Source: Nematocida parisii ERTm1 (lineage: Eukaryota; Microsporidia). Taken from it: DNA of 64,000 bases. The notes beneath the pieces are model-generated. The model was not told the DNA's origin, did no database searches, and saw only the letters and a program-made list of their open reading frames with translations. Positions 19,652-29,835 of the stretch are shown here, one piece after another. The position numbers were made by a program, and so were the translations under genes. The stretch spans positions 474,841-538,840 of the forward strand of contig NW_013524649.1 of NCBI RefSeq assembly GCF_000250985.1. The letters run 5' to 3'. Within the stretch, counting starts at the first letter, position 1. Each line of letters starts with the position of its first letter.

Positions 19652-20633
19652 TTGAGTTAAGTATTTTGGGTTATATATATATAATTGAGGTTTCTCTCTT
19701 CCTTGTAAATATGAACTCCTATTTGTCATAACCCGAACTTCGTATGTATTAATTTCAAAAATTCTTATATAGTTTTTATCCCTATCATTTGATTTTGATA
19801 CCCCGGCCCAGATCCTAATGATGCTCATTCCATAGAGTATTGCCGTACTAATTATTCTATTACTCTACAAGAGATAATTTCACCACCAAAACACTCATGA
19901 TCGCAGAGTACCCACGGATAACCAGCATATAACTTTTTTAAAAAATGAAAATCAGTTTATTGTTGGCATATAACTTTAACAAATCAAACTGACATTTCAT
20001 TAATTAATATACTATTCTTTATAAAAAGTGAATTAGAATAAAAATCTAAAGTATTTATGTTATACAGCTTATTAGTAAATATTTTATATTTAACATGAAT
20101 AAATAATGAATTATCTTCATATAATTATTGTTTTTAGTGAATATATTCGATATATCTGTGTATTAGTGCATATCCATTGCTATTTGTATTTATTATTGTA
20201 TTCTCTATTTTTCTTATATTAATGTGTTATTGGTTGTTTATTTCTATTTATGTATATTGTATTCATATTATTTTAAATATAAATAAAATATGTATTCTTT
20301 ACACTATGCAAATAAATAGAAATACAATATTTTTATAAATATAAATATTTTAAAATAAATAAACTACAGAAATATACAAAAATTAATAGAATATTACACT
20401 AAAGAGTATATTATAGGCAAACTAGACTATATTTAAATAAATAATTTTATATTTTATCTGAAAGTGGAACTGACCTTCTGGTTATATTCTTTATTCATAT
20501 GGCAGGGATTGAAATACTTCCTTAAAATATAGAAATCCTAAAATTTTACAAGGCATAAATAATATTTTATTTTAATAAAACATGCGTATATTACATTTTA
20601 AGAATTACTTAAGCCTTTATAGCTTAAACTTCA
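19652..20633. other. Array spacer with duplicated flank and an inserted repeat fragment
   Basis: No gene is seen. About 20385-20450 and 20590-20633 match the downstream flank of copy A (about 13665-13783), but here they are separated by roughly 130-140 bp. That insert (about 20455-20560) matches, in inverted orientation, the left part of the element at 62556-63014, so it looks like a fragment of a small transposable element. Confidence 0.55.
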
Positions 20634-22418
20634 TTAGATATCGATAGAACCTAATTTTTCTTCATACTCTGCTATTACTTCATCAATCATTTTATTGTTT
20701 TCTGATACTTTTTTGATATATGTAAAGTATGTAATTGGAGTGGGAGGTATAAATTCCCATATAGATCCTGCAATTTCATTTAATATAATGCCTACGGAGT
20801 CTTCTTTTTTATAAGACATGTTAAATTCTGACTCTAACAAAGAAATAACATTCTTAACCAGATCTACTTTTTTCTTATCAGCAAGGCTTTCTTTATCTAA
20901 TTTAATCAACTCAAATAATTCTTCACTTTCATCAATTAGACCTTCATAATCGATTTCGCCAATTTCGCTGCTTTTGTGACTTTCGCCGCTTTCGCCGCTT
21001 TCACTGCTTTCAACCATTTTAATAGCTTCAACACTTTTATAATCTTGATCGATTAACTTATACATAAACAATTCGGTTTTAATCACAGACTGAAGGTTTT
21101 CAATAGAAGAAGACAATAATTTTTCTGCATCTAAATACCCTTTTACACATGCCGAGAAGGATCTTTCCACTTCAATTAGTGGCTCATTGTTAAATTCATA
21201 TGAACCAATATATTTTAGGTTATCAAGAGTTTTTAATGCATGTTTGTATGCGTGGAAGAGGTTGCTTGATATGTGGTCTTTATCATTTGTCTCTAGATTC
21301 AAGAACTCTATTTGATCACTGCATTGTAGAATAAAATTAAGAATCTGCGTGCACGCGGAGTAGATAATAGTCTTTTTATATTTAACGTCTTCAACAGACA
21401 TATGGAAAGACGCTGGGTATTTTAATGAAATTTGAAATTCATCCAATGCCCTTTCGCTGCCGGTCATTTCTTTGTTTGTTTTATTCAGATAAGCATTTCT
21501 AGTCCTTTTGTAGTAATCCATTGACATAATAGAATAATTTGAGAACCTCATTAGACTTTGCATATAGAATGAATCAAAAATCCTATTCACTCTAATTGAA
21601 TTTATCATCTTCAAGAGATTAAATCCGTGTTTTAAATCATTACTATAGTCACTGCATTCTATTGATTCATCAAAAACACGAGAAATTTTATCTATGGCAG
21701 TTTTTAATTGTTTTGAAACATGTGACAAATCAGAAAGTTCTTGTTTAAGTTTTATGGCCATATGTTTATTATTAAAACTGCCATCTGTATACTCGAGTAC
21801 TGGATTTGATTGATTTTTGATAAATCCAGTCTGCTCGGTTAGAATCATATTTGTCAACCGTATATCAATAGGAGCAATAATTATAAACCCAAATGCTCTA
21901 AACCTCTTAACATTATACTCCTCATCATAATAAATTTCATGGCTTATAACATCTATATCTAGGTTATGAAAATTGCTCATTTCTTTTGCGTCATGGAATA
22001 TTTTCTCTATCTTATTATACCCAGTCATCACATTTTGGGATGAAGAAACATAATTCTCGGGTTTAAACAAACTTCTATAATCCTCTTCGTGCATTAAAAG
22101 CAAGCTGAATGGTGGGAGAGATGGATCCTCTGTAACAGCTATTGTTGTACTATCAACAGTACTGCACACATTTCGCTCGATACTATTAATAGCAATGTGT
22201 GCATATATATCTGGATCTGGATTATTGTTTTCTAGATTATAAGACACATCTGGATTGGATGGTGCGAATATATGATCGCGGTGATATGGATGTTTGCATA
22301 ATTTCATGCCCGATTGGCTATAGGCTTTATTTATATTATATGGCAGATAAATACACATAAATTGGTGTATATTAAACGCAATAGAAGATAGCATAAGTTT
22401 TTTGTTTAAAAGTCTCAT
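20634..22418 (-). CDS. Secreted lineage-specific family protein, array copy D, with Ser-Gly-Glu insert
   Basis: The 594-aa protein is the longest of the four copies. The start ATG at 22416-22418 gives MRLLNKKLMLSSIAF, the shared leader. An extra region after the leader (about residues 40-100) and an acidic low-complexity insert (SSESGESGESHKSSEIGEI) in the last third account for the added length. The family blocks are present: SIRVNRIFDSFYMQSLMRF, KKTIIYSACTQILNFI and the closing TYFTYIKKVSENNKMI. The Ser-Gly-Glu repeat comes from a short tandem DNA repeat near 20960-21010 and is absent from the other copies. The gene diverges from the methyltransferase at 22606 with a 187-bp gap. Function unknown; probably secreted. 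Confidence 0.8.
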   Translation of the reverse strand: MRLLNKKLMLSSIAFNIHQFMCIYLPYNINKAYSQSGMKLCKHPYHRDHIFAPSNPDVSYNLENNNPDPDIYAHIAINSIERNVCSTVDSTTIAVTEDPSLPPFSLLLMHEEDYRSLFKPENYVSSSQNVMTGYNKIEKIFHDAKEMSNFHNLDIDVISHEIYYDEEYNVKRFRAFGFIIIAPIDIRLTNMILTEQTGFIKNQSNPVLEYTDGSFNNKHMAIKLKQELSDLSHVSKQLKTAIDKISRVFDESIECSDYSNDLKHGFNLLKMINSIRVNRIFDSFYMQSLMRFSNYSIMSMDYYKRTRNAYLNKTNKEMTGSERALDEFQISLKYPASFHMSVEDVKYKKTIIYSACTQILNFILQCSDQIEFLNLETNDKDHISSNLFHAYKHALKTLDNLKYIGSYEFNNEPLIEVERSFSACVKGYLDAEKLLSSSIENLQSVIKTELFMYKLIDQDYKSVEAIKMVESSESGESGESHKSSEIGEIDYEGLIDESEELFELIKLDKESLADKKKVDLVKNVISLLESEFNMSYKKEDSVGIILNEIAGSIWEFIPPTPITYFTYIKKVSENNKMIDEVIAEYEEKLGSIDI

Positions 22419-22605
22419 ATATTATCCAGATTAGAACCCGTATATATATACAATTTCGTTAAATCAATTGATAATGGCATCATATTCGTAGTAAAATTGC
22501 CAAAAAGGCAATGTTTCAATCAAATGGATTGAGCCCAAATTAAAAAATTTCTATTTTGAATGGCAGTGAATTATAATAAAAGAAAGAAAACTGAAAAAAT
22601 ATTTA

Positions 22606-24164
22606 ATGGAGTACAGCACTACCACATGGAGAATTCATAATATAAAAAAATATACAAAGCGATCTGCGCTGTTAAAGGTTCTAACAGAAAGTATAGGGCA
22701 CCAAGACTTTACTCTGTCTTTCAAGGATCACAAGCGACTGGCTATTCTAATTACGAAAGAAGAGGAGCTTCCAACTATTATGTTTAGAAATACTGAGCTA
22801 GACATTAGAAAGCAGAAAAAAGAGGAAAAAGATGTAAAAGACATAGTAACTCCACTGAATGGGCTAAGCTATGAAGAACAGTTGAAGAAAAAGGCAAAGG
22901 AGTTTTCGGCTTGTTATTCTTTTTTAGAGTGCATGGAGGATCAGATTGTTTCAGTTGCATCGCCTGTCCAAATGGGATATAGAAACAAATGCGAGTTTAC
23001 ATTTGGGGTTACACATGAGGGGAAAGAGATTCTAGGATTCCGGCCCACCAAATTCTCGTCTGCACCAAATCTAGTGGCTGATCCCAAAGAGTGCGTGTTT
23101 AATACACCGGATGAGATGCTGGCATTGGTTGAAAAGATAAATCAGTATTTATCAAGCAAATCCGGCCATGTATTTAATAGAGTAACGAAAGAAGGATTTC
23201 TACGTCTTTTACTGCTTAGAAGGCTTGGTGAGCATTTTATAACTATTTTGCAGGTGAACTGCGAATCAGTGAAGGAGGCACTGGGTAATCCTCTTATAAT
23301 GGAGTTTATAGAAATACTGCCAGAAGATGTATTTATATCGTGTACCACTGGCGTATTTGATGGAATAGCAAGAACTGCTGATATATATCAGGTCAAAGGA
23401 GCACCAAAGGAGTATAAAGTAAATGTTGGAGAGTGCGTATTTCAAGTATTCCCGCTTGGGTTCTTCCAAATTAATTCTAGTGTTGCCGAGCTTATGATAA
23501 AAACCCTAAAGGATAACATACAAACAGACAATATATTAGATATATGCTGTGGCTCGGGTCTTTTGGGAATCTGCTTAGCCAAAAATACAGAGAAAAAAGT
23601 AATTGGCTTAGAAATATCTGAAGAATCAATTAATGATGCAAAAAGAAATGCAGAAGAGAATCAAATTAATGCAAAATATTATTGTGGATCGGTGGAGAAA
23701 ACTCTTCCTTTAGTGCTGGCAAAAATTAAAGGACGGCAACCGCAGTAATAGACCCTCCGCGATCAGGAATCTCGGATAAAATGACTAAGGCCATTACAAA
23801 GTACTCAAATATTTCTGAAATATTTTATATTAGCTGCTCATACACATCAGTTATAAATAACATTAAGAATATAGCAAAGCTATACACTCTTAAAAACGTA
23901 TACTGTTTTGATATGTTCCCATACACAGCAGGGATTGAGTGCCTCTTCCACTTTGTGAGAAAAGAGAATCCAGAGGCCCAATCGGAGGTGGTTACAGAAA
24001 AAGTTCAGGAGAATGCTGCACAAGAAGCAGAATCTGAAAAAGTCCAAGAGCCCTCTCAAGAGGATGCAGTGCCAGAAAAAGTTCAAGAGTCTGCATCAGA
24101 AACAGAGTATGCAAAGCAACAAGAGGTTGCTCCAGAAACTGCATCTGATAACACTCCTTTATAA
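22606..24164 (+). CDS. TRM2: tRNA (uracil-5-)-methyltransferase, TrmA/Trm2 family, frameshifted
   Basis: The protein is about 519 aa across two frames. The first (22606-23748) holds the substrate half (YRNKCEFTFGVT, a family block) and SAM motif I (ILDICCGSGLLGICLAK). The second frame is open from 23730 and supplies the VIDPPRSG motif, then YISCSYTS with the expected nucleophile Cys and a closing IECLFHFVRKE with the catalytic Glu. A missing base near 23735-23736 explains the shift. The enzyme makes m5U54 in the tRNA T-loop; TRMT2A is the animal relative. The last ~60 residues are an unusual acidic tail with repeated EKVQE-type words. No mobile-element signs surround the break, so an assembly error is likely. 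Confidence 0.85.
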
Positions 24165-24292
24165 TTGATGCTGCTAAACAATTTATATACAATCTATAAA
24201 TAAATAAAAATAGAAACGATGCTGAATAATCAAGCAAATTTGTTTTTTACTTTCCAGAATATGGATAGTGATTTATTTTATGGCTTATGTTC

Positions 24293-24955
24293 TTAAATGT
24301 TCTTTGAGAATGGATTTAAGCATGCGAATAGTTTAGTGAAGAATCCTTCCTTCTTTTCTGGTGCCTTAGGTACTGATCGTACCCAGTGTCCTCCTTTTAT
24401 GGGAACATACACAAAGTCTTCCTTAAGTACTTCTCTCTTTGGGACCCACTGCTCCTTTGCTGCTTGGGTCTGCCGAGATATTTCCATCTCCATTTTAATA
24501 ATATTCTGTTGGACTAGTGAAAGTGTGCTCATGTACTCTTCAGTAATTTGCATGGCGCTTTTTCCATAAGAAAGATTTTCCAGTATAGAAGATTCTTGCC
24601 TTGTTGTTTCTTTTTTATCTTCTACAGCATTAGAGACCTCTTCTTGGCTTTCTATGTTTATTAAGTTTTCACTCATGTATTCCGCCTCTTCTTCCTGGAT
24701 CGTATAACACTCATCCTCTTCATTCGCGGTCTGTTCTATGCTCTGCTCTTCTATGTAGTGTGTCTCAAATCTTCCTTCCTCTATATATTTGATATTAGCC
24801 AAAGAGCTAATAGATACTTCAGTCGGCTGCTCAAAGTGCGCCTCACTTGCATCTTTAACCTCTGCGAGCTCGTATTCAATTGTTTCTTCGGGCTGTAAAA
24901 GCTTGATAGATTCATCTACATCATTACTAATTATCATTTCTTGTTTCTCCATCAT
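24293..24955 (-). CDS. Acidic, mostly disordered protein of unknown function
   Basis: The 220-aa protein is Glu-rich over its first 130 residues with no repeats of fixed period. It then has a helical stretch (YMSTLSLVQQNIIKMEMEIS) and a basic/aromatic end (GGHWVRSVPKAP, then FFTKLFACLNPFSKNI) that could insert in a membrane interface as an amphipathic helix. No signal peptide. It converges on the Trm2 gene with a gap of about 130 bp. Not recognised. The single clean frame with a plausible ATG at 24953-24955 supports a real gene. Confidence 0.6.
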   Translation of the reverse strand: MMEKQEMIISNDVDESIKLLQPEETIEYELAEVKDASEAHFEQPTEVSISSLANIKYIEEGRFETHYIEEQSIEQTANEEDECYTIQEEEAEYMSENLINIESQEEVSNAVEDKKETTRQESSILENLSYGKSAMQITEEYMSTLSLVQQNIIKMEMEISRQTQAAKEQWVPKREVLKEDFVYVPIKGGHWVRSVPKAPEKKEGFFTKLFACLNPFSKNI

Positions 24956-25101
24956 GCGCTCTCCGTGTTAGTTTATTTTAATACTTGAGGATTGCTTTCT
25001 CCGTGTTATTGACCAATGATTTTCTAAGTTGGTCTAGACTTCCTCTGTGAGAAAAGTTACTGGCTAAATAGCATATTCATGTGAAAAATTTACAATTCCA
25101 A

Positions 25102-26229
25102 ATGAAGTTCAGACTGGTAGAAGACAAGGATGTGATAGAGACCCAAGAGAAAGAAGAGCACCATTCAGAGGAAACAGACGTCGACTCTGAAGAATTCTTT
25201 GGACTAAAAACAAAGTATGAAGAATCGTCTGAGGAGGAGAAAGATATGTGGGAGGACTCCGATGATGAGGGGAGCAGCACTCATTGGACAGTTGAAAAAA
25301 TAGAAAAACGGCCGGGGAAAGTCCGAAAAACAAATGCTCTATGCAAAAATCTACTAAAATACACGACCAGTCACATACTAACCATTAGAAAGGGAATAGT
25401 AAAGGTAGAAGTAATGGATGGAAATATATATCTACTAGACAAAGCAGGCCAGCTGTACATGTGCAGCACCGATGAGAACAACAGAATATCTGGGCATCTA
25501 TGCAAGATTGAAATTAAGAAGGGTTCTAAGGAAAAGAACTTCAAAGACTTCATAGTAGCGCCAAGTGGCATGATTGTTGCGCTTACAAAGGCCTTTCACT
25601 CATTCAGCACTGTAACACCAGAAACTGGTGTAATAAAGGAGGTGAATCTATACCAGTACAAGGACAAAGGATATAGCAGAATTAAAAAAATACAAAATGG
25701 ATTTGTGTTGATATCCGAGAAGTCTCTTCTTATTTACAACTACAATGCACTTCTCATGGAGAGAATAGAAATGTCCGAGAAAATAGAAGATGTTATAGAG
25801 GCTGGAGACTACTTCTTGGTGCTTTTGGAGAGCAGGCTGGTAAAGTATTGTCGAAAAATGAAAGCCACAATTCTTGAGTCAGAAGTGTTAGTGAATCCGC
25901 AAGTTCTGTGCATTTTTAACGAATCAGTGGCAGTTGGCGGCAAGGGTGGGGTTACTATCTTCCAAAAGGGTACTTTTAGCATAGAAACCGAACTTGCAAA
26001 CTTAGAAAATGTGACAGCACTGGGATATATGCAGGAAATGGACATTCTTGTCTTTGGAGACAAAAACAAAGCCAACGGAATTCGAATGTATAATGCAAAG
26101 GAGAAAAAAATGATAACGACTTTCCCACCCAGCACAGGGCTGGGCTATATTGGAGGGTTTATTGAGTGTGGCCGCGCTCTTTATTTCGGTGCAATGGAGC
26201 GATTGTACATCCTAAATATTCCAAACTAG
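25102..26229 (+). CDS. Beta-propeller protein, possibly Utp18 of the small-subunit processome
   Basis: The first in-frame ATG is at 25102 (375 aa); a GTG at 25081 is unlikely to be used. The N-terminal 80 residues are acidic and contain KDMWEDSDDEG, resembling the aWxDxdDE block found at the same place in Utp18. The remainder shows seven or so weak repeats of four beta strands (for example GNIYLLDKAGQLYMC, GGKGGVTIFQKG, MDILVFGDKNKANGI, GRALYFGAMERLYIL), consistent with a divergent WD40 propeller lacking clear Trp-Asp ends. Utp18 binds U3 snoRNP and recruits the exosome during 18S rRNA maturation in the nucleolus. Another WD40 ribosome-assembly factor cannot be excluded. Confidence 0.5.
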   Translation: MKFRLVEDKDVIETQEKEEHHSEETDVDSEEFFGLKTKYEESSEEEKDMWEDSDDEGSSTHWTVEKIEKRPGKVRKTNALCKNLLKYTTSHILTIRKGIVKVEVMDGNIYLLDKAGQLYMCSTDENNRISGHLCKIEIKKGSKEKNFKDFIVAPSGMIVALTKAFHSFSTVTPETGVIKEVNLYQYKDKGYSRIKKIQNGFVLISEKSLLIYNYNALLMERIEMSEKIEDVIEAGDYFLVLLESRLVKYCRKMKATILESEVLVNPQVLCIFNESVAVGGKGGVTIFQKGTFSIETELANLENVTALGYMQEMDILVFGDKNKANGIRMYNAKEKKMITTFPPSTGLGYIGGFIECGRALYFGAMERLYILNIPN

Positions 26230-26350
26230 TCATACAACACGAGCGTGTTGTTCTATCTGCAGTGCCTACTAATGAAATGGGCATGGAATAGAAGAACTTT
26301 TCTGTTTCTATAGATAAACCAAATAAATAAGAAATCATAGAGGATTTATT

Positions 26351-29300
26351 TTAATGCAGAGCCACCTTTAAGAGACTGTAAATGGCAGGCATCCATATTT
26401 CAATCTCTGTTCCATATGGCCGGCTAGCACAAATGGCATCCCCTTCCTTGCGGATCATGTCCAGCTGTTCTGCTGTCACCGGTGCAGAGGATTCAGTGCC
26501 TACACCTAGTTCGGATATTTTATTTAGGAACCTGTCCATTTTTGAGAGGAAGTCAGCTGACCATTTTTTCTCAGACAGATGCTTGTTTAAAACCACAATC
26601 TTTGGCTCAATTGACTTTAGAAGCCATCCTTTGAGCGCACCCTTTTTATTATGAATCATGCCAAGCAGCGAATTAACCAGCTTAGAAATGTCTTGATAAG
26701 TCTTTTCCATCTGTGGGGTGATTACTATTTCTTGCTGCTTCTGCTGGTATCCATGTGAAGCATGCATTCCGCCAGGGAATGATTGATTGCTCCCCATTCT
26801 ATTCTGCTGGTAAGCATTTTGCATTGGATCTGGGAAAGGAGTGCCCATCTGGCTATTTCCAGGCATCATTGGTGTCTTTAGTGGAGCTCCCATGCCTGTG
26901 TTTGGAGTACTTGCTGTGCTGTTGGGTGTAAATGGCATTCGAGGCATACCAGCGCCATGTGAAGCCACCTTCTGTTCCGGCACAGGCCTAAAAGGAGAAT
27001 GTGCTGGGTGCGCTTGCGGCATTCCTGGTGCCCTGTGGCCCACATCATTTACATTCTGCATAGGCATGGCTGTTGGGCGCACTGGCGGCATTCCGTTTGG
27101 TATAACCGGCATGCGGGGTGTTTCATTAGGCGCCTCTCCCTGCCACTCCCATGCGCGGAGGCATCCCCGGAGTGGCTGTATTTGATGCAACCCCACTCAT
27201 TGGTCTAGGCTGCCCTGGCATATATGGCATGCGCGGAGGCATTGCACCGCTAGATGGCGTATTTGGCATTGGCGGATAGCTTGAACCACTTACCGGCATT
27301 CCACCTTGATTATATCCCGAAAACGCAGCTTGATTAGCAGGCTGTGCAACCTTGTTCAGCGGCACCTCTGGCATCTGTGGCTTTGCATAAGAGATCTTTG
27401 GCCCAGCCCTGCCTCCAATGTTTGGAGTGGCAACAGCAGAAACTGTATTTTGAGGCTGTGGCATTCTATTTAATCCCTGCGACATGCCCATGGGAGTATT
27501 TGCCATCTGTGGTGGTGGTGCAAAGTAGCTATTAGGAGCCATATCTGCGTGCGCGGGGGGCTGCTTGGCCATCTGTGGCGGAAGTGGCATAGAATTCATG
27601 CCATTTCCATTGTATGGATTTGCATTCCCTGGCTGCAAAACCTCTCGGCTGCTCAATGAAAATGAAGATGGTGTTGCATTAGGCTTCTGTGGGATATTCA
27701 TCTGATGAGGCATCGGGCTTGGCCTTCCATGGACTGGGCCGCCATATTGCTGTGGGGTTCTTTGGTGTATGTTCATATTGTTCATCTGTTGATGCGGTGG
27801 GTACATATTTCCTGTTCCCTGTTGCATAGATCTCTGCGAAGCCGTGGCAGGAAGATTTAGCTCCCCCTGTACCTCATCTGCTGACTTTGGACTGAGATAG
27901 TTGATAAATGACAGAACTCTCTGTTTCTCTCCCTTTTGCATTAAATGCTTTAAGTAATCAATTGTAACCCGATCTACAGATATTTTTTGCTTCATTAGCT
28001 GTGCACCTCTTTCAACAATTGTGAAAACTTTATCAAACTTCTTAAAGAACTCAACAGACTGAATAATGCTTTTGGGCTTTTCTGCCTTCTTCTCCTCAAT
28101 CTCCTGATACTTCTGCACATCCTTGGCAATAAGGTAGCAGATTTTAGCAGAGTCTAGATCGGTCTTCTCAAGGCACTCGGCAACTGCCCGTACTTTAGGA
28201 ATAAACTCCTCATCTGTGCAGTGGCTTCCTAAAATCTTTATAATTACTGTCCAGTCTACATTGTTCTTAATCAGTCCACTGTAATCGCCCGATAGAATGG
28301 AAAGAACTAGCAAAAAGCTGGATGATGCACCTGGGGCCTTAAGAATTCTTTCTTTTTCTCTTTTAAGCACATTTGTTCCATCGCATAGAGCAATGAGTGC
28401 TGCTAAGTGGGCATTCTCTGAGAGTGCCAAAGAAAACGCAGCCGAGAAATTTCCCTGTATAAGCTTTTCTGTAATAGGATCTTCCTCATCCATTTCTATA
28501 CTGCTTTCTTGTGAGGGTTTACTAGACTCTTCTGCTTCATCCTCTGCCTGTTCTAGAATGGGGCTTTTCTCACCGCTTGCATTAAGAATCTTCATTATTT
28601 CCCTACGAGGGTGCTCCCTTTCATAGGCATCCAGCACTTTCCATTCGTATGAGCTCTTGTCAACACTGTCAATCCATTTCCTAAGCCGAAGTCCCTTTTC
28701 TTCAGAGACAAATAGACCCTGTGAAGTAAAGCACAGGCCTGCCCCCTGCTTCTGCCACTCTGGCACTTTATCCAAAAATGGTGAGCGCGCATTCAATGAG
28801 GTGAGTGTATCCATAACCACATATCCATTGTATGATGAGTATGCAATCATATCTGGATTCTCTGGGCTAAATGCAAAGTCGAACACTGAATCCTCCACAA
28901 CCACTCCTCGCTTCTTATAAGTATTTGCATCCCAGGCAATCACAGAGTTGTCTCTTCCACATGTTACAATAAGAGATGGGTCCTGCCTGGACCACTTACA
29001 GTTAAGAATTCCCTCGGTATGCCCCTCTAGTCGAGGAGTTCCTCTTGATATTCTTAAGTCATACAGAATAACTGAATTCTGTGCTGAAGAAGAGACCGCC
29101 AGCTGGGCACTGTTTGGGCTTGGGTCCCACTGCAAAGAAGTTATTTCAGACTTGGAGAAGTATGCATCTCCAATTCTTGTCACTTCACTCTTCCCACGCA
29201 GATCTAAAATGCTTACCATCCCATCTGTGGTACCCACTGCAAGTATTTGTGGCATGTTCTTGTTCCACTGCAGACAGCTAATCCCCTCAAACTTTGTGGT

Positions 29301-29744
29301 TATTCCGGGAGCCATTGGCTTATCAAGAGTCCTTAAGTTCCATAACATAATTTTTCCTGAATATGAACCAGTGGTCAGCACGGGCATAGCACCTGCAAAG
29401 TCAATTCCTAGAATATCATCGTCCGTCTTCACATGGTTTTTAAATACCAACTCCTTAGGATCTTCCCTGTCATCGCTTAATAATCCTGTTGCATCTAATA
29501 AAGTAACATTCCCTGCGTCTAATCCTCCAGCTACAAATACTTTATCTCCATACATCCCCCACTCTAGCCTGTTAAACCTAGAAGGAACTACCTTGGTAAA
29601 GATCGTCTCATCTGTCTCAGTGTTCTTTATCTGAAGCAGCGAGTCAGACGAAAAATCACTATTCAATATCTTTGCTTTTGTCCCCAGTGCTACTAACGAT
29701 CCCACCGGGCTGAATGACACTAGACTTGTTGTTTCTATCTTCAT
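26351..29744 (-). CDS. SEC31: COPII outer-coat protein Sec31, frameshifted
   Basis: The start is set at MKIETTSLVSFSPVGSL (29742-29744); 69 codons open upstream are spacer. Residues 1-330 form a WD40 propeller. Next come the acidic and helical ancestral coatomer element (residues ~400-620), a long Pro/Met/Gln-rich linker, and a C-terminal helical domain (TPQMEKTYQDISKLVNSLL). The frame breaks near 27138-27140, where a GGG on the coding strand would need to be GG; the remainder (to 26351) continues the Pro/Met linker. One base removed gives exactly 1,130 aa, close to yeast Sec31 (1,273). Sec31 with Sec13 forms the outer cage of ER-to-Golgi vesicles and is essential in yeast, so a genuine null is unlikely. 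Confidence 0.9.
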
Positions 29745-29835
29745 TATAAACAAAAAGACTGAAAATAAAATATAAATATATTTTATGAATATAAACATTA
29801 TAATATTAATTCTTTTTTCATTTTTATGCATCCAA

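Noticed and set aside
28948-29634. 228-codon plus-strand frame
   Set aside because: Antisense to the Sec31 WD40 repeats, which have clear homology.
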